Counted from the first letter of the stretch, positions 11,731 through 22,394 are shown. The stretch: 64,000 bases of DNA from Batillaria attramentaria (GCA_018292915.2 JACVVK020000290.1:795076-859075), one strand, 5' to 3'. Numbers and translations are program-made. The notes: a model not told the origin generated them from the letters alone.

Positions 11731-11959
11731 ACCCCAAAGTCGGGATTCAACTTAAGCAGGTTAATTACTGGACTCAGGACTGAAAAGTCGAAGGCTCGAA
11801 TGCCGTAAAGTGTACGTTTGTATAAAGACCAGTATGTTCCAGCGTCCCCGAATTTGAACCGAAATTTACTGTTAAAACCTGCTGAAACCAAAGCACTGAC
11901 CCATACTTTTGTTCATCCCCTCAACGCCTCCGCCCCTCTGCCGCACTTCCCGTCTTGGG

Positions 11960-12225
11960 TGGCGATTGAAGTGTGGTTGCAATGCAGTGTGCAAGGCATG
12001 CGACCGTATATGTCGGTAGGTAGGTCAAACCAGCAGGACGTTCACTCATATTATGTCAATGTCCCAAAGACTCGTTGATTCACACCAACGCCAAGTGTCT
12101 GCCGGAAAATACGATCTTTGACACCAGCTCTGTTTCCGACCACTTTATGTTTGTGGGGGCGACACCGGACTTCTTAAATGCTTTACTATAATGATTCTCT
12201 CAACAGATCGCTGTTTTGTATGCCA
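11960..12225. repeat. segmental duplication, left copy
   Basis: About 260 bp ('ggttgcaatgcagtgtgc' to 'caacagatcgctgtttt') matches 13735-13995 with many substitutions but the same order. Similarity resumes at about 12640-12860 versus 14095-14290, so an older duplicated block spans this area. No coding sense is apparent. Confidence 0.7.
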
Positions 12226-12655
12226 GGACACAGATACGACAACGTCGTCCGATTATGTACGACATATCTGTGTAACAAGTAATTAATTTTTACTATCCAT
12301 TTAATGTCACACATAAAAGGGAAATTTGTATTTAGACTCACAGGAAAAAAGAGCATACATTAAGATACAACACGTCAACAAAAACAGACAAATCATAGAC
12401 TGGATTGGACAGGCAAGTGGGTTATAAAGTTTAAAACATTTACCCCCCACCCCGCATCCTCTCTCTCTGCGTCCCCTCCCCCTTGTCCTGTCTCCCCCCC
12501 TTTAAACATTCCTATACAAATATCAAAGTTGACAAGCTAAAAGCAGAAACCCTATGAAAACTAAATTTCATTAGAAAATTAAATTGCAGTTCGAGAATTA
12601 AATTTCATTTTATGTTTGGACAATATATATTCGGGGTTCAACTTATTCTGTGGCC
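12226..12655. other. intergenic, AT-rich
   Basis: No gene recognised. This probably belongs to the diverged duplicated block, but no clear match was found in its counterpart. Confidence 0.4.
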
Positions 12656-12662
12656 AATGTTT

Positions 12663-12770
12663 TAATAATAATAATAATAATACATAGCTTTTATAGAGCG
12701 CCGTTCTCCAACTTCAAGGACTCGCTGCGCAAGGACTCGCTGTTTTCCTCTCAACTAATGAAATGTATAC
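12663..12770 (-). mobile_element. (AAT)n-tailed retroelement fragment
   Basis: (AAT)n followed by 'acatagcttttatagagcgcc' has the form of a reversed SINE/LINE 3' end: on the minus strand, a gcgc-containing stem then an (ATT)n tail. It lies within the left copy of the segmental duplication and is absent from the right copy, so it inserted after the duplication. Confidence 0.5.
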
Positions 12771-12956
12771 TTCAGGACACTCCCACGGACACGGGATCTC
12801 TGCTCCCACCTGCATCCATATACCGTCATCGGATGGAGGAGAACAGCACATAAAAAATCTATATCATGTATGTAAAAATAGAAGAAAGAAGCTAGGAAAC
12901 ATTAGCTCGTGGCGCAAGTGCATCAAAGAAAGATAAGATTACTTGTTTTTCTTCTT

Positions 12957-13022
12957 CTGCGGTCGAGGTGACCGGTTGCTGCGGTCGAGGTGACCGGTTG
13001 CTGCGGTCGAGGTGACCGGTTG
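12957..13022. repeat. three perfect 22-bp tandem repeats
   Basis: The unit ctgcggtcgaggtgaccggt plus tg is present three times without a mismatch. The identity implies recent amplification. Confidence 0.97.
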
Positions 13023-13070
13023 CGTCAGATCTGCAGCCCGGTCGCCATGCCGATTCCCACAGTCTTCTCC

Positions 13071-13542
13071 AGGGCCCGTATGTAAAACTCGAGGTTAATT
13101 TAACCTACGGCTAAGGCCTAACCCAGACTAGTCACAAGTCACAAGTCAAGTTTATTGAATGGCCAAAGGCCTACATCAAGGGGCTGAGCATAACCTGCAA
13201 AATAAAGCTGAAAACGATCATAATATGACACGGACTCAATCACATATACAGTGCCAAGATTAAACTAACTAAATGGAATTTCCCTCATACGGAGGGCCTA
13301 ACCCAGACTAGGACAAAAGAAACCCCAAAACGAAATAAAATTTTTTAAAAACTGAAGGGAAGCGAAGAAAGAAAGACAAAAATCCTTCTATAACGGCATA
13401 GGCACCTTGCTGGAATGGACCCGCTTCCGGATTTAAAACATAAAACGACAGAAAATTTAACCCTAGAGCTAGTTTAGTTCGAGATTAGACTCTAACCCGA
13501 GGCTTAACACCCTAACCCCGACTTTTACATCACTGCGGGCTC
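13071..13542 (-). mobile_element. MITE-like TIR element, family M copy 2 (interrupted)
   Basis: Inverted copy of the element at 3523-3763 and 28053-28331. It starts agggcccgtatgtaaaactcg at the left and ends 'cttttacat...gcgggct' at the right. A LINE 3' end (13132-13294) with a 17-bp TSD is nested inside it, so M inserted first. Confidence 0.75.
13132..13294 (-). mobile_element. L2-like LINE 3' end nested in M, 17-bp TSD
   Basis: On the minus strand it ends ggcctttggcc (a small hairpin), then attcaataaacttgac and a (TTGTGAC)-type tail. It is 163 bp and severely 5'-truncated. The TSD ggcctaacccagactag is at 13115-13131 and 13295-13311. Confidence 0.88.
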
Positions 13543-13734
13543 AGGTCGTGACCGGCTACCCCAAAGCTGAACCTGTGGCTCTGCGCCCTCTGGCCAGGTT
13601 TGACGTCGTAGAGCATCATGGGCAGGGCAGTATTGCAGGAATAACATTACATTACGCACGGATAATCTCACCCTCCCCCCCCCCCTGCTCCCCCTCGCCA
13701 AAACCCCCATCAGCACCTTGCGCAGGTCACTGTG

Positions 13735-13995
13735 ACCGGCATGCGTAAACGTCTGGTTGCTATGCAGTGTGCTAGGTTTCGTCTGTGCATTCGACTGTAC
13801 AGTCTGTAGGTAGGTCAAACCCACATGACATTAGACGAATTAGTCTGTCCCAAGGAACTGTTGATTCTGACCAACGCGAAGTGTTTGCCTGAAAATACTA
13901 TCCTGGGTATCAGCCGGCTCTATTTTCGGCCAATGCCTGTTTGCGGGCGACGCCGGCGTAAATAAGTACAGTACTAAACATAATTATTCTACAGA
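13735..13995. repeat. segmental duplication, right copy
   Basis: Counterpart of 11960-12225. Shared anchors include 'tgcagtgtgc', 'gtaggtaggtcaaac', 'cgaagtgttt' and 'ctacagatc'. Similarity resumes at about 14095-14290. Confidence 0.7.
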
Positions 13996-14144
13996 TCACG
14001 TTTTTTTTTTTTTTTTTTTCCAAGTTATTATCATTATTTTTTGGCCAGGTCACTGGTATGAGGACGTCGTCTATTGATGATTTAAAAAAAAAATTCTTCT
14101 TGTGGCCGATGTTTTCCTTCTAAATAACGAAGCAGGTGTGGAGA

Positions 14145-14186
14145 GTGAGTGAGTGAGTTTTTAGGGCTTAAAGCCGCGCAAGCCAC
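14145..14186 (-). mobile_element. SINE-D, 42-bp remnant with 14-bp TSD
   Basis: Only the 3'-most 42 bp of the SINE-D family (gtgagtgagtgagttttt, then a 'cgcgcaagccac' end on the plus strand), flanked by agcaggtgtggaga at 14131-14144 and 14187-14200. It is an extreme 5' truncation. It interrupts the right copy of the segmental duplication. Confidence 0.85.
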
Positions 14187-14309
14187 AGCAGGTGTGGAGA
14201 ACTGAACTGGCAGCAGAATATGCCTGAGGAAACTCTAATGGGCACGAGATCTCTGCTGCGATCTACACCCGAAAACAGCGTCTCCGATTCATTGGATTAA
14301 GGTCGAAAA

Positions 14310-14832
14310 AATCACACCCAAAAACATCTAAGGAAAAAAAAAAAAAGGGAAAAAATGAATTTGCGCAGGTCATTGTGACCGACATGTGTAAAAGAAAAAA
14401 AAAATCTCTAGCCCGTTCTAAACTTTCTTCGATTCCTAATGAAACTTGTGTGTTGGCGCTGTTTTTTGTGCCATCTCTGGCTCTCGACCTAAATCACCCT
14501 TGGAAGTGGAGGATCTAACGCCGATTACCCCCCCCCCCACCCTTCCCCATCCCCCCCCCCAAAAAAAAATAAAAAAATAAAAAAAAACTGTCCACATCTG
14601 CGTGCTGATTTGTTTAATGCCCCTGTCCAGTTCCTGGCCCATGGATCACACAGACCGAGATAAAAGGATTAGTATCAATTGCCAAGCTGCTACGGAAACT
14701 GAAAGGGAGAAACGTGTTGAGCAGAGTTCAGGGTGTCGGGAGAGTGGAATGTTTGTTGCAAGGAGTGACCGGCAGGTGGCAGCGAAAGAGAGAGAGACTT
14801 GAGCAGTGTACAGGGCTGAGGTGGAGGGGGAC
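14310..14832. other. intergenic / LINE 3' flank
   Basis: No gene seen. Contains A-runs and C-runs (about 14530-14590). The right part, about 14640-14832, may be the 3' untranslated region of the adjacent minus-strand LINE, but no boundary is visible. Confidence 0.4.
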
Positions 14833-16096
14833 TTACTTAGGCCCTTGGCTCCACGTGGAGCATAGGCCATCGACAACCCTTCGCCATCGCACTCTGTTCT
14901 GGGCTAGTCTTGCCACTCCAGTCCAGTTGGTACCCTGCTTACATAGCTCTGCCTCAGTGTCCCGCCTCCAGCTGTTGCGAGGCCGGCCTCTCTTCCTTTT
15001 CCCCTGCGGGTTCCATGTCAGGGCTTGGCGTGTGGTGCTGGATGTTGGCTTCCTGAGGGTGTGTCCAATCCAGCCCCACTTCCTCCGCAGGATCTGCTTG
15101 GCCACTGGTTCCTGCCCCGCTCGCTCCCACAGCTCTTCATTCCGGATCTTCTCTGGCCATCGGATGTTAAAGATGCGCCTCAGACAGGTGTTGAGAAATG
15201 TCTGGATCTTCTGCTGCATCGTCTTCGTTGTCCTCCATGTTTCGCATCCGTAGAGCAGAACTGACTTCACGTTGGAGTTGAAGATGCGAAGTTTGGTTCT
15301 TATGCTGACAACTTTGGATGCCCAGACGTTCTTCAGCATGACCATTGCTGCCCTTGCCTTGCCGATTCTGGCTGTGACGTCTCGGTCTGTGCCTCCCTGT
15401 CCATCAACCACACTCCCCAGGTAGACAAAAGACTCCACCTCCCTGATGGGCTCTCCACCGACTGTGACTGGTGTGTTGGCAGTGGTGTTGATCTTCATCA
15501 GCTCGGTTTTCTTCCTGTTGATCTTGAGCCCTGTTCCGGCTGATGTGGCTTCCAGGCGCGTAGTCTTGTCCTGCATCTGGCTGTGGCTGTGAGACAGGAG
15601 CGCCAGGTCGTCCGCGAAGTCGAGGTCATCCAGCTGCGTCCAGAGTGTCCACTGTATCCCGTTTTTCCTGCCTGCTGTAGTGGTCTTCATGATCCAGTCG
15701 ATGACCAGGAGGAAGAGAAACGGGGACAACAGGCATCCCTGGCGGACTCCGGTCTTCACCTCAAAGCTTTCTGACAACTGGCCAGCATGGGCAATCCTGC
15801 AGCTCATGTCTTGGTAGGTGCACCGGATCAGGGAGATGATCTTCCCGGGAACTCCATAGTGCCTTAGCAGCTTCCACGGTGCCTCTCTGTCTACACTGTC
15901 AAAAGCCTTCTCATAGTCTATGAAGTTGATGTAGAGAGGGGAGTTCCACTCCAGTGACTGCTCCACAATGATGCGTAGGCTGGCAATCTGGTCAGCGCAG
16001 GACCTGTTCCTGCGAAAGCCCGCCTGCTGGTCTCGGAGCATGGGGTCGACTGCCTCTCTCATCCTCTCCAGTAGAAGAGGTGGAGGGGGAGGGAGC
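14833..16096 (-). mobile_element. RTE-like LINE: reverse transcriptase fragment, intact frame
   Basis: About 420 codons stay open from roughly 16094 down to a TAA at 14833-14835. Visible RT motifs are IDYEKAFDSVDR (motif A), GVRQGCLLSPFLF (motif B) and FADDLALLS (motif C with the catalytic DD). The C-terminal region has YLGSVVDGQGG, LLYGCETW, GWIGHTLRKP and KRKRGRPRNSWRRD, a layout I recognise from RTE/BovB-type endonuclease-reverse transcriptases. The endonuclease and the N-terminal RT are absent: the frame runs back into a (TG)n/(CA)n array at 16127-16220 that only adds Thr-His codons. It is therefore a 5'-truncated retrotransposon without visible frameshifts, and fairly young. Clade assignment is by eye. 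Confidence 0.88.
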
Positions 16097-16122
16097 AGCT
16101 TAAAGTCGGAGGGATTTACATA

Positions 16123-16126
<4 letters not shown>

Positions 16127-16163
<37 letters not shown>

Positions 16164-16188
16164 CTGTGTGTGTGTGACTCTGTGTGTG

Positions 16189-16220
<32 letters not shown>
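16127..16220. repeat. interrupted (TG)n array
   Basis: TG dinucleotides with a few 'tgactctg' interruptions, at the broken 5' end of the RTE-like LINE. Confidence 0.97.
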
Positions 16221-16223
<3 letters not shown>

Positions 16224-16239
16224 CCCACAATTGCTGTGT

Positions 16240-16400
16240 CTTTCATTGTTCTCTCTGGCGTAACTTTTATGCCGTTTTATTTTTTTTATCTTATTGTTCT
16301 TAACTTTGTAAGCGCTTAGAGCTCGATGAGTATAAGCGCTGTATACATTTCCATCATTATTATCATTATTTTCTTCTTATTATTATTATTTCTTTTATTA
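16240..16400 (+). mobile_element. LINE/SINE 3' end with (ATT)n tail
   Basis: 'gtaagcgcttagagc' followed by 'gtataagcgctgtatacat' forms a GCGC-containing stem. The tail is ATT-rich (16345-16395). Its layout matches the 3' ends of SINE-B and of the LINE fragments at 45018-45287 and 54597-54795. It faces the RTE-like LINE tail-to-head. Confidence 0.55.
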
Positions 16401-16526
16401 TTAAAAGGGGGGGGGGGGAACGCACAATAGAAAGAGAGAGCGACAGGTGCGACAAAGAGGGAGGAAGATGTAATCAATGTTCATGATCTGTATGCATGGG
16501 TCGGGGGGGGGGGGGTACAAAGAGTG

Positions 16527-17415
16527 AGCGACATAGCTAACATAGCCGAAATGTTCACAGACCATGAGAAAATCCCGGTTGTAATCATATAATAATATGG
16601 CTGAAACTTTCACAGGACATCAGAAAATCCCTGTGTAGTCATCATATGATATGGCTGAAATGTTCACAGGCCAAGAGAAAATACCTGTTGTAATCATATG
16701 ATATGGCTGAAACTTTCACAGGTCATCAGAAAATCCCTGTGTAGTCATCATATGATATGGTTAAAATGTTCACAGGCCAAGAGAAAATTCCCTGTTGTAA
16801 TCATATGATATGGCTGAAATTTTCACAGGACATCAGAAAAACCATGTGTAGTCGTCATATGATATGCTGAAATGATCACAGGCAATGAGAAAATCCCTGT
16901 AGCAATCAATCATGTGGCTGAAATGATCACAGGCCGTGAGAAAATCCCTATGTAGTAAATCACATAGCTGAAATGTTCACAGGCCAAGAAAAAAGCCCTG
17001 TTGTAATCATATGATATGGCTGAAATGTTCACAGGACATCAGAAAATCCCTGTGTAGTCATCATATAATATGCTGAAATATTCACAGGCAATGAGAAAAT
17101 CCCTGTGTAGTCATCATATGATATGCTGAAATGTTCACAGGCACTGAGAAAATCCCTGTGTAGTCATCATATGATATGCTGAAATGTTCACAGGCACTGA
17201 GAAAATCCCTGTGTAGTCATCATATGATATGCTGAAATGTTCACAGGCAATGACAAATTCCCTGTAGTAATCAATCATGTGGCTGAAATGATCACAGGCC
17301 GTAAGAAAATCCCTATGTAGTAAATCACATAGCTGAAATGTTCACAGGCCAAGAGAAAATCCCTGTAGTAATCATATGATATGGCTGAAATTTTCACAGG
17401 CCATCAGAAATTCCC
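16527..17415. repeat. minisatellite, ~53-bp unit, ~17 copies, higher-order
   Basis: The unit reads roughly 'atatggctgaaatgttcac', 'aggccatgagaaaatccct', 'gtgtagtcatcatatg'. Two unit types alternate in the left half: 'ccaagagaaaa...tgttgtaatcat' and 'catcagaaaa...gtgtagtcatcat'. A block at 16905-17010 recurs at about 17268-17385, some 365 bp or 7 units away, which shows higher-order amplification. Each unit contains a catatgatatg near-palindrome. No reading frame is conserved. Confidence 0.95.
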
Positions 17416-17672
17416 TCTGTAAAGGTGAAATTCACTATCGTACAGTGTTGGCCATGTGACACACGGCGTGGGAGTGTCGTGTTGCGAGGCGACACGCGCA
17501 CTCGGCTTTCAGTTTCAAAATCTTGTCTGAGCCGAAACTACTGACCATGGTACGTGAGACGAAAAATGACGGAAGCCGAGGAAGGAACTCCTACCGTGAT
17601 GTGAACAGTACACCTCGCAAATCTCCATCCTGTTTGAGGAAGACATTAGTTTCCATCCAGTCTGGGGTATTC

Positions 17673-17676
<4 letters not shown>

Positions 17677-17714
<38 letters not shown>

Positions 17715-17948
17715 CTACAACACTTGGAAACGCAAAAACCATATAACTTTGCGCTACGCCGTAAGGCGAAAGGCGTTTGAGGTAGGACTAGGAGTCTGTT
17801 GCACTAGTAACAGAGTTACAGTCTTTACTCTGTTGTTTCTTTGTAAATGTATTGCGCACTGATCGCCATAGGAGGATAGGTGGGTGGGTGTTTCGGAGTT
17901 TAACGTCAGTATCGCCACAGGGACAAGCACTCCGATTCATCCTCTGAG

Positions 17949-17989
<41 letters not shown>

Positions 17990-18075
17990 GTGTCTACAAG
18001 ACTTGGGCACGCAAAAAGCATGTAACTCTGCGCTACACTGTAAAGCGAAAGACGTTTGAGGTCGGAGCCGGACAC
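17677..18075. repeat. duplicated (AC)n-plus-flank unit
   Basis: Two similar segments, each an AC array (17677-17710 and 17950-17984) followed by about 90 bp with 'tctacaa.acttgg', 'cgcaaaaa.cat.taact' and 'gcgaaa.gcgtttgaggt'. They lie about 275 bp apart in the same orientation. The sequence between them includes a fragment (17876-17925) resembling the 3' part of a SINE-A-type core. Confidence 0.75.
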
Positions 18076-18433
18076 GCGACAGACATCTAACTCTATGATT
18101 TGCAATTAGCGTATAACGATGACGGATGAAATCTAATCTAGACATCCTTTATAAACACCGAGAGAGGTCCAGCCTGTTACAGCGTGGGCAAATTTGCGTT
18201 CACTGTTTGTGTCGGGGGGTTGGTGAAAACAGTGCAGCCCTGTCGTTCTGTCCCGGCCTGTACAGAAAAACTCAACCAATCTGTTCCGGTCGACAATTCC
18301 ATTTCGAGGCAATAACGAGCAATCTGATTGGACATCTCGATCAATGCTAGCTGATAACACCTGATATCGCCTCCTGCAACAGTCCTAACGATGGCCGAAT
18401 ATTTCAAAGTCTCAGTATGTTTGTCAGGCATAC

Positions 18434-18858
18434 AACAGTCGGTGGTCTACTGGTTCAGAGACTTGTCACCAATGCGAGAGGTGCGGGGGGGGGGGGGGGG
18501 GGTGAGTCCCACTCGGGGCAAACAATTTTTCCTTCTCGTACGTGGCACCACCATTCATTCAGGCCGATCGTCGGGGGTTCTCTCCGGGTACTCCGGCTTC
18601 CTCCCCCTCTGCTTTGGAAATGTTCAGCCCACCAAATTTGAAAAATAAATGCAATTCTAAATTCTGCAATTTAAATAGCTGAGCTGAGCTGACCCATCGC
18701 ACCACGTGATTGTAATGTGTGTATGCCCAGTGCCGGTGTGAGAGCATGCGTGTGATTCACGTGAGCGTGCGTAGTGGGTTCAGTCTGCGGCGCTTTGAGC
18801 CAGTTCACGAAACTGGGTAAATCGCCTACACAATACTCATTAAGAAGAAGAAGAACAA
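18434..18858 (+). mobile_element. SINE-B, near full length
   Basis: Best forward copy. The tRNA-like head 'cggtggtctactggttcaga' is followed by a G-run of about 20 (18485-18503) that replaces the box B region. Then come the ctccgggtactccgg domain at about 18582-18596, 'gctttggaaatgttcagccc' (an L2/SINE-B shared core), and the terminal 'ggcgctttgagcc' plus 'aatcgcc' stem. The AAG-rich tail is atypical: other copies end in (ATT)n. Loss of box B makes pol III transcription unlikely. Confidence 0.85.
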
Positions 18859-19330
18859 AGCTGTGGAAAACCTTTCGTCGAATGCGCCTATTCCGTGCAT
18901 CAAAATCAGATCAATTGCGACACAGCATGGCATCTGAAACCATTGTGGTGACGCTGGTTGGCGTAGACGTTGTTCTACGTACGCAGAAGCGTACTGCGCA
19001 CTGAGCGGACGACGTTGAGGAGTGTGAACACCAACTAGACTAGGCTGACTGGTGGCCATACTCTTTAGCGACGTGGTCGTATCGACGTGTAGTGCAGGTA
19101 TGGAAGCAACTAGGCCGAAGAAAGTCATATTCCTCTACTATTAGTCGCCGCAAAGTCACGAAAACGTCCGAAATGGCCAAACGGAACATGTATTCATTTA
19201 TTCATTTGTCAAACAGCCTTAGAGTTTTGTAAACGGAAGTTTTTTCCCCTCAGAACCCATTACGAACAAAGGCAGGAACGGTTTGCCAGTCACTGTGTGT
19301 GGTGGTTGGTGGTGGAGGGGGGGGGGGGGG

Positions 19331-19500
19331 TCGGTGGCTCAACGGTTTGATCGTTGGACTCGAGATCGAAAGGTCCCGGGTTCGAATCCTGACAGGGCCA
19401 AAATTTGTACAGGACTTTTTCACGTTGCTCCGCTTCCACTGACTGTGAACTGGATCTGTTTGTGTAACTTGTCCATTACAGTCAAGGATACATAAAATGT
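19331..19500 (+). mobile_element. SINE-F, tRNA-derived, single copy
   Basis: tRNA-like head with box A tggctcaacgg (19335-19345) and box B ggttcgaatcc (19379-19389), then 'gacagggccaaaatttgta' and a non-tRNA body. A true tRNA is unlikely because the 5' half does not pair with the 3' end as an acceptor stem and the sequence runs straight into a SINE-A-like 'ggactttttcacgttgctcc' segment. No TSD found. Confidence 0.65.
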
Positions 19501-20160
19501 GGCCGACCTGGCAGTCTGACTGGATTGAAAAAGCGTTCATGCTGGACTGTACAGCTAGGGTACCTATCCCCATCCCCCATAACCTGCCCCCTAGGGCCGT
19601 CTGCAGTCAATAACCTCGTTGTGGCGTGGACGATAACCCCCAGCTAACCAACCAATCAACCAGACACTGTAATTTGGTACGGGACACCGCGTGCCGGGCA
19701 GTTACTAGCGCCTACACCGTGAAGCCTTATGAAACCAATATTAAACCACTGTCCACCCGGTAAACCGTTCCTGCCCACGGGCGGGCTTGGGCCAGAGTTA
19801 CGAGTCCTTGGTCCTCAAAAGAAAACAAACAAGCAAATGCAGTGATTACCCCTCCTCCTCCCCCATCCCCACCCCCCAGCCAGTAGATTGATTTCGGTCT
19901 CCGTATGAAAACGTATACGGCAAAATTACCCATGCACGCAGGGAATATATTTGTGTGTTTTTGGTTTTTGTTTCAGTCGTTTTTTGAAACCGGATCTTAT
20001 TCTAGTGTTATGCCAAACGACTTCACAGCTGAACTGAAGCAGATGGCGAGATAAAATCAGTCCCAATCAGTACCCCCCCCCCCCCCCCCCCCCGCACCAA
20101 CCAAACCCCCCGCCCCAGCCCGCGAAAAAGATAATCACAAAAATTGACAAACCGAACACC
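19501..20160. other. intergenic, nothing assigned
   Basis: No gene recognised. C-run of about 22 at 20072-20093. Confidence 0.5.
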
Positions 20161-20163
20161 TCC

Positions 20164-20164
<1 letters not shown>

Positions 20165-20234
<70 letters not shown>
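20165..20234. repeat. (AC)n microsatellite
   Basis: Pure AC array of about 70 bp. Confidence 0.98.
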
Positions 20235-20239
<5 letters not shown>

Positions 20240-20640
20240 ATCAAGCGTCTGGGTATTCCAGCAGCACAGAGTAAGACAGGACGGCTTGTGATACGCTGCC
20301 CCCTGTCTGAGACGTCTGACCTTGTTAGCCCATGCGTCTTCCCCTCTTCCTTCAAACTTGTGATCCGGGGACTCTCGAGCGAGGTACACCGCCTGACTCG
20401 AATGACCCCTGCCCATTTACGGTATAGGAGGAAGTGGCCCCGGGCCGAGTTTTACGTTCCGGCGGTCAATTCTACTTGGGCAAAATGGAAAGATACCGTC
20501 TGCAGATAGCGAACAGACACATACTCCTTGTCAGTGCGGATCAAGCAGAGACGGAGTGGTGTGGACTGTGGGAGCATATCGTAGGAAACTGTCAGTCACC
20601 TGGTCGTGATGCTATCCATACCCAGGATGCTTCCCGTGTA

Positions 20641-20745
20641 ATTATTATTATTATTATTATGAATTTGAATTGAACTGACAATACTTTCTTCATCCCTGAA
20701 AGGGAAATTACTTTTGCCCCAAATATAACAAGGCAGTAAGACATG
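20641..20745 (-). mobile_element. L2-like LINE 3' end
   Basis: On the minus strand: 'aatttccctttcagggatga' (stem TTTCCCT...AGGGA), an AT-rich segment and 'gttcaattcaaattc', then (ATT)n-type repeats. The TTTCCC...GGGAT stem before the tail is typical of L2/CR1-type 3' ends. It also appears in SINE-E at 55650-55975 and in the fragment ending at 31673. Confidence 0.6.
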
Positions 20746-20803
20746 GCAAGACTTAAGAATTATAGCATAACTTGAGATATTTATAAATCTAACCTCTCAT
20801 GCA

Positions 20804-20932
<129 letters not shown>

Positions 20933-21423
20933 CATAATGACAACAAGGAGATCCTGTTGAAGTGTCAACTTCCACGGTTCGCGCGCGAAGATGGTAGTTG
21001 GTAGAAGTCAGTGCATGTGAGCTAATTATGCGGAGGGAGTAGCGACAATAACCAGAACGACAAAGCATTCACGGACTCACGTATGTTGTTATTTCAAACA
21101 CACAAAAAATAGTCAGTACAAAAATCTTCCAAAGTGCCTTCTAAACTGTTATCCGAATGTTTACAAATTATTTCTGGATGTTGATGAGTTGTTTCCCTTT
21201 ATTAAAAAAACAAAACAAAACAAAACGAACAGACAACTGTCCATTTTTCTTTTTTCTAACCACTGTTGATAAAAAGGACAAATTAGATGCGAAAAAAAAA
21301 AATGACAGTGTTTATCAGGAAACTGACTTTTTTTTTTTTTTTTTGCAGCAATACAAGGGAGTTCTCTCCCTTTACACCTCAAACAAAATGTCTCTTCTTC
21401 AACATGCAAGTGTACCCTGAAAC

Positions 21424-21459
21424 GGGGAGCCGGGGTGGCCGAATGGTAGAGCGTTGGAC

Positions 21460-21521
<62 letters not shown>
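21424..21521 (+). mobile_element. SINE-A head fused to (TG)n
   Basis: The first 36 bp of SINE-A (ggggagccggggtggccgaa to gttggactt) run directly into a TG array of about 60 bp. The rest of the SINE is absent. The junction suggests deletion or repeat expansion from within the element. Confidence 0.8.
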
Positions 21522-21523
<2 letters not shown>

Positions 21524-21530
21524 ACGTACT

Positions 21531-21656
21531 AAGTTTCTTTAGTTTAGCAACGGCAAGGTTGTAAACTGGCCGACGGCCAAAATCTTCTACCGTTGAAAAA
21601 TAAAGGTTTGTCATTGTCATTGTCATTGTCTCTCTCTCTCTCTCTCTCTCTCTCTC
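21531..21656 (+). mobile_element. L2-like LINE 3' end with (TCATTG)n tail
   Basis: 'ctggccgacggcca' forms a short hairpin, then 'ctaccgttgaaaaataaagg' and a TCATTG tail, then (TC)n. A second copy is at 43757-43846. Both are preceded by TG/TTG repeats and followed by TC repeats. Confidence 0.7.
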
Positions 21657-22168
21657 ACGCACACATTCACACGCACACATTCATGCAAATCAGTGACTGA
21701 CCGCAGCTGCTGCAATCATCAAATAGCATTTCCTTTCCCCAGCATCTCTATTCATCAATACGATAATGCTCTTTAAAAACGGTTACGCATGAGCGATTAC
21801 GGAGTGGCCGTGAAGTGCTGTCGAAGTAAAAAAAAAGTTTAAGAAATGCGAGTCTGCCCGCAACACCTGTGATATCAACAGTCCACTCAAGCATAGCCAG
21901 AGGCAGCATCTGGTGGGCAGGAAACCCTTGATCAAACCATTTGCGTTGCATATCGGCTTTTGAGGTTTTCTCTTCATATTTTGGTTTGGGTTAACAAGGA
22001 AGCACTCAAGTTCCAAGGAGGCACACCTGCAAACACACGCACGCACGCACGCTACTCTCTCTCTCTCTCTTCTCTCATATTTTTCCTTTGTGGTGCATAT
22101 GGGCGTTGGATGTATGGCTTTCATATCTGGTTTGTGATTCAGAAATAAAAGTTTCAGGTTCCAAGCAC

Positions 22169-22170
<2 letters not shown>

Positions 22171-22223
<53 letters not shown>
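22171..22223. repeat. (GA)n array, left of a LINE tail
   Basis: GA array directly followed by an (ATG)n-tailed LINE 3' end. A second GA array follows that fragment at 22361-22391. Confidence 0.97.
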
Positions 22224-22224
<1 letters not shown>

Positions 22225-22225
<1 letters not shown>

Positions 22226-22354
22226 TGATGATGATGATGATGATGATGAAACGTTTTTTTATTCAGGATAGAGCATTTAGGCATTGCTGCCTATCTTACA
22301 TGCTGTCCTGCTATTCTACATTAAAGGGTACTGAAAAAAAGACAACAACATCAA

Positions 22355-22360
<6 letters not shown>
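22225..22360 (-). mobile_element. L2-like LINE 3' end with (ATC)n tail, in (GA)n
   Basis: On the minus strand it carries ggcagcaatgcc (hairpin), then 'tatcctgaataaaaaaacg' and (ATC)n. A second copy is at 60999-61140. Both copies are bracketed by GA-type repeats, consistent with insertion into an existing GA array whose sequence became the TSD. Confidence 0.7.

Positions 22361-22392
<32 letters not shown>

Positions 22393-22394
<2 letters not shown>

Noticed and set aside
13490..13530. Telomere-like 'caccctaacccc'
   Set aside because: It is the terminal part of MITE-like element M, not a tandem telomere repeat.
16527..17415. CRISPR array suggested by regular ~53-bp spacing
   Set aside because: The whole unit repeats with no unique spacers, and the genome is eukaryotic; it is a minisatellite.
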